From Callipepla californica brunnescens (lineage: Eukaryota; Chordata; Aves; Galliformes; Odontophoridae): a stretch of DNA of 64,000 nt. Shown piece by piece: positions 58,190 to 64,000 of this stretch (positions are counted from its first letter, which is position 1; each line of letters starts with the position of its first letter). A program made the position numbers and the translations under genes. The notes below the pieces were generated by a model. The model saw only the letters and a list, made by a program, of their open reading frames with translations. It did no database searches and was not told the origin of the DNA. The stretch is taken from assembly GCA_023055505.1 (NCBI GenBank), contig JALIRH010000002.1:19116937-19180936 (forward strand). The letters run 5' to 3'.

Positions 58190-59701
58190 ACAAAAAATCT
58201 CAATGATCACAACCATCTTGGGATACTCTGCCATTTAAGCTTCAGTCTTACTAATCCTATTTATGAAAATATAACAAAAGACACCTGGAAATACACCAGT
58301 AATTTATCTGAAGGCAGTGTTTGCAAGTTACTGAAGGCGTCTGCTCTTCTCTCACTCCTGTATCCTTAAAGGCATAATAAGCAGGAAGGATTCAGCTTCT
58401 TAGCTGTAACCAATGTTTATAGCTAGCTGAATATATATTTAAAAAATAAGGACAACACAAAAACAGAGCAGACATACAAACCTCATAAATGCCTGAAAGT
58501 AATTTCCAACACTACGATAACCATTATGGATTAACAATGACTGTACGTACACAGAGGTTACAAGTGAGCATTACTGAAGTAATCCTGCTGTTATAATAAA
58601 AACTGTAAATCTGCATGCACAAGAAACTTTGTAAGTTAGATGTTATTCCTTCCCTAAGTTCCATGTGATTGTTTACGTAATTGACAAATACAGGCACCTG
58701 TCAGATTATACAGGGATTCAAAGTACAATAATAAGATATCACATAAAATGTTTAATCATCATAAGGAATGTTGTTGCTCTAGATGGAAGGTTGCAATTTA
58801 CCTGTTACAATCTTGAATGCAGTCACTGCAGTTGCCTTCTTTGAGGTAACAGGCTGCTCTGTTTGAGTACAAGACACTTAAATCATCTGGACTTGGTTCT
58901 CCTAAAAGAAGTTACAATTACAGTCAAAGGCCATTACTAAAATGACATTCAAGAATTAAAGCAGTAGGCTGTACTACAGTGATGCAGTCTGCTCTTGATG
59001 CAAAGCTGGAAGGAGCTTGCCTTTATTATGTCACCTAGAATACTTAGTTATTCAAACACAAAGAAATGCAAACCTCTATCCCGAGAAAGTTAAAAGAATA
59101 CTTCACTCATCTTCCTCATTCTGTATTACGCAAATTATCCTCTACTGGCAATGACTAAGTACTCACTGCACAGTAACTCGTGCCAAAAATCCAGGGATAG
59201 GCTAGGTTAGTTCATCTGCAGCTCCTTTAAAGCACATACACAACAATTCTAAACCGAAGTATAAGGTATCACACTCACCTACACTGATGACATATTCAAT
59301 TGCTTCCGAGTATTTGGGCACAGCTTCCCCAAACTGCCCACTCCTAAATAACTCATTTCCTTCACTTTTCAGTTTTGCAGCAGCTGGAGGAAGCGAAGCA
59401 GAATGGGCAGCACCATGAGGCAGGGACCCTGCTCCATGCGATCTGGAGGATTGGCTGGATTCAGGGCTCTCACTTGTTTGGCTGCTGTTTAAATAACCAT
59501 TGGCTTCACCTTCGTGATCTGTTTTCTGTGATTTTTTCTCTGCTGTGCCTTTTTTTAATCCACTCTCATTTGATTCCTTCTGCTTCGGGGCCTCTCTGTC
59601 TTCCAATTTGGAGCCTCCTCCTTTGCTGTGAGACTTTCTCTGTGCATTCCCCATGTCAGCCTTCCCCAGAGCCACCTCACTTCTTACTGGCAGGACAATT
59701 T
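42061..59701 (-). CDS. SPAG1: SPAG1, TPR dynein-arm assembly factor; C-terminal nine coding exons (5' part outside window)
   Basis: Exons on the - strand: 59701-59279, 58901-58802, 55771-55619, 51742-51570, 48669-48528, 47582-47456, 44160-43996, 42698-42333, 42192-42061. They total 1781 nt, about 593 residues, with the frame intact throughout. Numbering from the first visible residue: a charged low-complexity linker (1-108), a TPR domain (about 110-226) with clamp residues K112, N116, N155, K185 and R189, a second TPR domain (about 285-410) with K295, N299, N330, K360 and R364, and an RPAP3-type C-terminal domain (about 465-593). Family knowledge: SPAG1 acts in the cytoplasm in HSP70/HSP90 and RUVBL-linked preassembly of axonemal dynein arms; loss causes primary ciliary dyskinesia. 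The human protein is 926 residues, so roughly the N-terminal third, including the first TPR block, is missing here. Confidence 0.95.
42333..42698 (-). CDS. SPAG1: SPAG1 exon, acidic linker and RPAP3-type C-terminal domain
   Basis: The acceptor is CTTTTGTCAAG and the donor is GTAAGA. 366 nt encode residues 429-550. An acidic variable start is followed by a conserved block (NAYEFGQIVNAV to YLSKAERFK). In RPAP3-family proteins this domain binds the RUVBL1/RUVBL2 ring; that role is carried over by homology. Confidence 0.95.
42699..43995 (-). other. SPAG1: SPAG1 intron before the exon at 42698-42333
   Basis: A 1.3 kb intron with no recognised repeats or exons. Confidence 0.85.
43996..44160 (-). 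CDS. SPAG1: SPAG1 exon, end of C-terminal TPR domain and charged helix
   Basis: The acceptor is CCTTACAG and the donor is GTGTGT. 165 nt encode residues 374-428 (NYQASVDDLKKVLLIAP...), ending in a charged KQRKKITIQE stretch that has a clear human counterpart. Confidence 0.95.
44161..47455 (-). other. SPAG1: SPAG1 intron before the exon at 44160-43996
   Basis: A 3.3 kb intron. It contains a forward CR1 (45215-45535) and a purine-rich stretch on the + strand from about 46480 to 47160. No exon was recognised. Confidence 0.85.
45215..45535 (+). mobile_element. CR1 LINE 3' fragment, forward, in SPAG1 intron
   Basis: Contains GCACAGCTGCACAGAGAGGT, GGGGGTTGGACTCCATGATC and the tail CCCCTACAGTTCTGTGATTT. 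Its last 160 bases are nearly the same as the copy at 40160-40321, so the two belong to one subfamily. Antisense to SPAG1. Confidence 0.88.
47456..47582 (-). CDS. SPAG1: SPAG1 exon, C-terminal TPR domain (repeats 2-3)
   Basis: The acceptor is CTGTGTTAG and the donor is GTGAGG. 127 nt encode residues 331-373 (ALCYLRLYKYEEAKQDCD to YKGLQ), with clamp residues K360 and R364. It ends on a codon boundary. Confidence 0.95.
47583..48527 (-). other. SPAG1: SPAG1 intron between the two C-terminal TPR exons
   Basis: A 945-base AT-rich intron. Nothing else was recognised. Confidence 0.85.
48528..48669 (-). CDS. SPAG1: SPAG1 exon, C-terminal TPR domain (repeat 1)
   Basis: The acceptor is TTATGTAG and the donor is GTAAAG. 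142 nt encode residues 284-331 (LKNEGNDFVKKGKYDEAVNKYSE region), with clamp residues K295, N299 and N330. Confidence 0.95.
48670..51569 (-). other. SPAG1: SPAG1 intron before the exon at 48669-48528
   Basis: A 2.9 kb AT-rich intron with a compound CA/TA microsatellite at 49234-49296. No exon was recognised. Confidence 0.85.
49234..49296. repeat. Compound (CA)n(TA)n(TG) microsatellite
   Basis: A CA run to 49260, then TA/ATATATGT repeats and a short TG run. Likely length-polymorphic. Confidence 0.9.
51570..51742 (-). CDS. SPAG1: SPAG1 exon, linker between middle and C-terminal TPR domains
   Basis: The acceptor is CTTTTCAG and the donor is GTATGT. 173 nt encode residues 226-284, including the conserved WREKLPPIPVVP motif. 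The second half is divergent from the human protein. Confidence 0.94.
53050..53160 (-). mobile_element. CR1 LINE 3' end, reverse, short
   Basis: TCACAGAATCACAGTGTGGT followed by GTTGAAAGGGATCATCTGGT and GGTTGCCCAGGCCCATGTCC: the reverse complement of a CR1 3' terminus. Confidence 0.85.
54581..54601. repeat. A21 homopolymer after an AG-rich tract
   Basis: Twenty-one A following about 240 bases of AG-rich sequence in a SPAG1 intron. No coding similarity upstream, so there is no sign of a processed pseudogene. Confidence 0.9.
55619..55771 (-). CDS. SPAG1: SPAG1 exon, middle TPR domain (repeats 2-3)
   Basis: The acceptor is a long T tract ending TCCAG; the donor is GTAAAT. 153 nt encode residues 175-226 (ALELQPFSLKPLLRRAMAYE...), carrying clamp residues K185 and R189. 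Very close to the human exon. Confidence 0.96.
56440..57015 (-). mobile_element. Old CR1 LINE fragment, reverse
   Basis: Diverged. Recognisable pieces are CACAACCACCCTGGGCAGAC, CTGGCAGCCTGTTGCTAGGA, GTCCCTCAGTTTCTCCAGGC and CAGCCCAGGATGTTACTGGC, in the order expected for reverse CR1. Boundaries approximate. Confidence 0.65.
58026..58092 (+). mobile_element. CR1 LINE 3' tail, forward, very short
   Basis: GGGGGCTGGACTGGACCATC, then AGAGGTCCCTTCCGATTCCC and AAAATTCTGTGAT: only the last 70 bases of a CR1 element. Confidence 0.8.
58155..58187. repeat. A33 homopolymer
   Basis: Longest homopolymer in the window, 60 bases after a short CR1 tail in a SPAG1 intron. Its exact length may be an assembly estimate. 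Confidence 0.9.
58802..58901 (-). CDS. SPAG1: SPAG1 exon, middle TPR domain (repeat 1-2)
   Basis: The acceptor is CTTTTAG and the donor is GTAAAT. 100 nt encode residues 142-175, including the clamp asparagine in YSNRAACYL and a CSDCIQDCNR block. It continues the upstream exon without frame change. Confidence 0.95.
58902..59278 (-). other. SPAG1: SPAG1 intron before the exon at 58901-58802
   Basis: A 377-base intron from GTGAGT to TTTTAG. Nothing was recognised inside. Confidence 0.85.
59279..59701 (-). CDS. SPAG1: SPAG1 exon: inter-TPR linker and start of middle TPR domain
   Basis: The acceptor on the - strand is CTTCCTTGCAG just before 59701; the donor is GTGAGT from 59278. It enters in phase 1, so at least one coding exon must lie upstream. 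It encodes a Lys/Glu/Ser-rich disordered linker of about 108 residues and then the first TPR helices (LKSEGNELFRSGQF). The linker resembles mammalian SPAG1 in character more than in sequence. Confidence 0.9.
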
Positions 59702-60949
59702 CTGCAAGGAAGTTAATCAGCTGAGTTAGAGCTTGCATCATCAGAAGAAACTACTGCCATGGCAAACGAGGGGTGCACTTCCAGAGAACACAGCACAACA
59801 TTCTTCACAAAGCTGAATTCCACAGAGAGTGATTTGCCTCAGAAAACAAAGAAAAGTTCCTACTTAGAAGTGATCTGTAATGACTGCTGAGAATGTGTTC
59901 CTGTGAAATCTCATTTCTCCCTGCTGAGCAAGAGGGAACACCCCTGTTCTGCAGTGTCAGAATGGAAGAGAATTCACCTTGAAATTAACTCTTTAAATAC
60001 TGAATATTCAAATAGCAACACTGATTTTCCATGACCAAATCAAAACATTTGCAGGTTAAAATCAGAACACACAACCAATAAAACAGTGATGTTACACATT
60101 TTAAAACTCTCCTCTCCTTCCTGTACGACTAATATAATTTCATAAAACATTCTCAAAAAGGCTTCATTTAAACTAAGGTTAGCAAACCTTTGTACACAGT
60201 TCAGATCATGCAGTTTTCAGCATTACCATTAATTAGAAAAAATCACAGAGTAATAGTACTGGATATTAACATTCATAAATTCCTTATTCACCTGAATTAT
60301 TAGCAGATTGACAATAATTCAAACCCATATTTCAGTAGAGAGCCTGACCATTGAAGTTACCAGTTACATTAAGGGACTGCAAACAAACCTTTTTTTAATT
60401 ATCACTTGGCACAATTAATTAAAATGCTGTGTTTTCAGCTTCCCCTAACTCGATGTGCTCATCTGCCAAACAGTTTTTCGTATCTTCCTATATGAGAGTG
60501 ATACTTTCAAACGACTCAAACTAAACTTCCTAAGTTGACTGAATATGAAAAGACATTTTTTTGATGCACAAAATGTAACTGAAATTAAACCAAACAGGAT
60601 GGGAAAGCATAAGAGTTTTCAAAACAGTTCACGCCATATGGAGCAGAAGTACTAGAGTCATGTTTCCTACAGATACATAAGTAAGTGTTCAGAACAGACA
60701 AAGCTCTGAACCCATCTCAGGAGGGGTTGAAATACCTTTTTTTTCGGTAAGCTGATACTCTGCAATTGGAACGATGATCAAAATCTATTCTACTTCCCCT
60801 TCCTCCATTTTTTATGGAGCCTCGTTATTTTTATTTGAGACTTCTGTCCAGCAAAAATGGGGCAATGCTAAATCTTCCAAAGAAGTTTAATGTCTATTTT
60901 GCATGGAGAATGAGGGTAAACAGATCTCTGGACAGATGAACAAAGATAG

Positions 60950-61309
60950 CAGTACTGTAATAATAATTTTATTGTAATACACATTAAAATACCTTTGTTT
61001 CACATCCAGCAAAACAGAGAAGATTCTGTGTACCTTTTAGTAAAAAAGGAAAACAGATTCAGATGTCACAAACAGGTGACTGTGCAAATTTTTAGAAAAA
61101 AAAACAAAACCTACAGGAAAGAGTCTTGAAGAGTGTTCCAATAACTACAGAGAAAACTGAAGTGAAAAAGGCAAATACGGTGTGATGCAAACGTGAGTTC
61201 CATTAATGTAAACATAATTTCCTGAACATTAGAGAACACCTCCTGTGCACAGTATGTACAAAACTAATCCTGGATGGGGAAGGAAACATCTATAGCATCC
61301 GGAGTCTCC
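60950..61309 (-). other. Candidate terminal exon of a minus-strand transcript (short ORF end, 3' UTR, poly(A))
   Basis: On the - strand a good acceptor (CTTTATTTTCAG) precedes 61309. In one frame it encodes a 14-residue end (ETPDAIDVSFPIQD) stopped by TAG at 61266-61264. A UGUACAUA Pumilio-type site lies at 61260-61253, T-rich UTR-like sequence follows, and a canonical AATAAA sits at 60973-60968. It could be an alternative 3' end of SPAG1 within its intron or the last exon of another gene. If spliced to the exon that normally precedes 59701, the phase would instead give a six-codon tail. I do not recognise the peptide. Confidence 0.4.
60968..60973 (-). terminator. Poly(A) signal AATAAA of the candidate terminal exon
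   Basis: TTTATT on the + strand, AATAAA on the - strand, about 290 bases after the candidate stop codon and followed by T/G-containing sequence. Confidence 0.4.
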
Positions 61310-63221
61310 CTGAAAATAAAGCATGCTCATATGAACTAGTTTAGCTGTCAGGTTATAATCATTACCTCATTTCTAGATTAAATAAACACCACACAAAATT
61401 TTGCAGATACATTTCTCAAATCTAATTCTCACTCTCTTGCAGGCTGTTTTTTTTCAGTGTGTTTAAAACAAACAACATTTCTTAAAGGATCTGTATAAAA
61501 AGATGCATTAATTAAAGCAGTATTCTAGGCTTTGCCTTAAAAAGAATCATTTATGTACTTTTCTTTTTAAAAAGTCTAGATACATTGTAAATTCAAAAGA
61601 AAACTTAAAGAAAGCTTATGAAAAGTATGGCTAGGATCAACCAAAACGACAACAAATACAGATTAGAAAGAACTTTAATCCATGTTAGCACTAACAGAGA
61701 CAACTTAAAATGGAAAGGCTGTCAAAAGGCAGAAGTTATCAAGCAGTCTGAAAGGAATATTTGACGACTGTTTATGTAATGGATTACATCACGTTTCACT
61801 TAAAATGAATTTTCAGCTACACAAGGTGTATCTCCTTCACAAGCATGGCACAAAACAAATGAAATGCAGAATGAACAGCAAAATATCGAAGTACACTTCA
61901 CAATGAGTTCACCTCCTATAAAGCTGGGTAATATTTCTATCTTTTTTTATCCATTCTGGACGAGCTACATATGAAGGCAACCGGAATTGCCCAAATCTTG
62001 TTAGACAAACGTTTCATAATTGTTTATAATTTTTTTTTCTTTTGTACAACACTGTGTCAGTTAAAGTGTTTTGTATTACATGTTCTTGGTTTAGCTGGTT
62101 GAAATGAAACTTGGATTGTTCTAAACCAGAACACATAAATGAACAGACTTCTTAAATAATTCTGATATCTCACTGCTTAGAAGAAGTCGTAAGGAATTTA
62201 AACAACTTACTGCTCAACATTTACACTGACTCTGTAACTGAGGGGTTTTCTTAACTTCATTACAAATTCAATTTACAGCTGTTTTTCAACACTGTGTGTT
62301 TTAACGTGACCTAATTTCTCACATTGCAAGTTTTCAATAGAGCCTAAAAACTACAGTGGGCTGAGCACCACCATACTAGGCATTACACAAATCACTTCTA
62401 AATGAGAGTTCCTTCTTCACAGAGTTTACAATTCTAAAAATAAAAAAAAAATAGAAAATTAAAAAGCACACTGAAAAGAGGATCAGGGAATGCAGAATAA
62501 TGATAATGGTTAACACGGTGAACAAACATCCTCGTTGAAGAGCTCATCAGTAAGGCTTCTAACCATAAGGAGAGTGCACATGGTCACTTACTCAAGGCCA
62601 CAGTGGCAAATAAACTTTCTATTACAGCCAAAGTATGGACACAAACACATATATATTCTTTTAACAAAATCTGTTTGGAAAGTCAACAAGAGAAACTCAG
62701 AGAGTGTTATCAACCCCTATTTGTTTTGGAAAGCTATCAATCAGTCACTGTGAGGATAGCTCCTTTTACTTAAGGGCATGAAACACTTCTTCAGAGAAAC
62801 AACTCAACATGGTCAAGGTCAGCAGAGAACATAGTGTGCAATTCATCCACAGTACGTAACTCATCTGCAGAGACTTTTTTTTTTCTGATCAAACCCTAAA
62901 CAACTTTCCCCCATAAAGAACAATTTAGTAAAAGAAAACAAGGTCACAAGATAGATAAAAAACTGATATATGAAGATATTCTTCAACCTAAGAATGGTTC
63001 CAAATCATGTTAAAAAGTCACCTGATTTGTACAGTCATAACGACAGGGACCTTAAGTTGGTACTATCAACTAAAATTTAATACCACAAAGGAAGTAAACC
63101 TAGAAGACTAAGATGTTTAGTCTACTTATTGCTGTTGACAGAACATAGTAAATTTATTCAAGTAAACTGACTTTACATTTTTGTTTCCAGATGTATTTTA
63201 AAACAAACTTATAAACTTCAA

Positions 63222-63668
63222 AACTAGGGCTACAAAGATGTTTAGGGGCCTGGAGCATCTCCCGTATGAGGAAAGGATGAGAGCCCTGGGGCTGTTCAGT
63301 CTGGGGAAGGGGAAGCTGAGAAGTGATCTCATCACTGTTTAGAAATATCTACAATGCAGGAGTGAAGTGGATGGGGCCAGACTCTTTTTAGTAGTGCCCA
63401 GAGACAGGACAAGGGGCAACAGAGACAAACTGGAACACAGTAAGTGTTCAACATGAGGATGAACTTCGTAAAAGTGAGGGTCACTGAGCACTGAAACAGG
63501 CTCCCCAGAGGGGTTGTGGAGTCTACTTCACTGGAAGTATTCAAGGTCTGTTCGGACACTTTCCTGTGAGACCTACCGTAGGGAGCCTGCTGTAGCAGGT
63601 GACTGGACTGGATGATGTCCAGAGGGCCCATCCAACCCCTACAATTCTGTGTGATACTGTGTTTCTGT
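63222..63668 (+). mobile_element. CR1 LINE 3' fragment, forward
   Basis: Landmarks in order: GGAGCATCTCCCGTATGAGG, GGGCTGTTCAGTCTGGGGAA, GGTTGTGGAGTCTACTTCAC, GACTGGACTGGATGATGTCC, and the tail CCCTACAATTCTGTGTGATA. 5'-truncated. Confidence 0.88.
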
Positions 63669-64000
63669 GTGAAAATACACAGTAATCTACGAAGATGCTT
63701 GTCACCTAAATCTCAAAAAAAAAAAAAATTAAATATATTACATGAACACAAGTGACACTGATGTCAGTTGTCAAACTTCCCTATGTTTAAAGGCCTAACC
63801 TTTCATCAAATGCATGGGAGCCTTCCTGTGGAGCTAAAAGGCATTTAGTCACCTGAATACTGTCAATGAAAAGCAAACCCCGAACAACTAATATATAGGG
63901 GTAGGGACATGATCCATCCTTTCTTTTGAGGTATTTGCTGAGAAGACATAATGGATAACAACTGATTTTGAAAACTGTGTTTTCCCTATACTCTTGAGCA

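Larger units (their letters stand above)
55772..58801 (-). other. SPAG1: SPAG1 intron before the exon at 55771-55619
   Basis: A 3.0 kb intron holding an old reverse CR1 (56440-57015), a short forward CR1 tail (58026-58092) and an A33 run (58155-58187). Confidence 0.85.
59702..64000. other. AT-rich stretch, probable SPAG1 intron running off the window
   Basis: No exon for the SPAG1 N-terminus was recognised, although the phase of the exon at 59701 demands one further right. Contents are a candidate minus-strand terminal exon (61309 to about 60950), a forward CR1 (63222-63668) and short A/T runs. Confidence 0.5.

Noticed and set aside
60950..61309. Last exon of POLR2K, a gene I would expect upstream of SPAG1
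   Set aside because: The encoded end (ETPDAIDVSFPIQD) does not match the POLR2K ending in any frame.
1..64000. CRISPR arrays, tRNA or rRNA genes, intact retroviruses
   Set aside because: No spaced direct repeats, no cloverleaf genes and no gag/pol/env frames were found on either strand by reading.

Overview
This is vertebrate nuclear DNA, most likely from a bird and probably a galliform close to chicken. Coding exons are short and interrupted, introns are 0.2-5 kb, and GT-AG splice sites are clear. Nearly all recognisable interspersed repeats are CR1 LINE fragments, the dominant bird retroposon, with the typical TTCTGTGA-like 3' ends. No bacterial-type operons, CRISPR arrays or phage genes are present.

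Two genes can be reconstructed exon by exon, and they converge tail to tail. On the + strand, RNF19A (dorfin, an RBR-type E3 ubiquitin ligase) has its complete coding sequence in nine exons between 21335 and 38080 (804 codons plus stop; reading frame checked across every junction). Its 3' UTR ends near a poly(A) signal at 39596. On the - strand, SPAG1 (a TPR co-chaperone for axonemal dynein arm assembly) has its last nine coding exons between 59701 and 42061 (about 593 residues), with a poly(A) signal at 41035-41030. Its N-terminal part was not found and probably lies beyond the right edge. RNF19A next to SPAG1 in convergent orientation agrees with what I recall of the human 8q22.2 order.

Layout: 1-21171 is non-coding and probably RNF19A first-intron or 5' UTR territory, with CR1 pieces, simple repeats and one candidate untranslated exon. 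21172-39620 is RNF19A. 39620-41010 is a short gap filled largely by two opposed CR1 fragments. 41010-59701 is the 3' half of SPAG1. 59702-64000 is AT-rich and probably SPAG1 intron; it holds an unassigned minus-strand terminal-exon candidate (61309 to about 60950) and a CR1 copy.

The two genes have unrelated jobs (ubiquitylation at ER or aggregate sites versus cytoplasmic dynein assembly). Their proximity looks like conserved synteny, not a pathway cluster. I found no convincing previously undescribed system. The best leads are the orphan terminal exon near 61.3 kb, the replacement of the mammalian RNF19A N-terminal extension by two upstream ORFs, and a base-composition flip at the convergent boundary.
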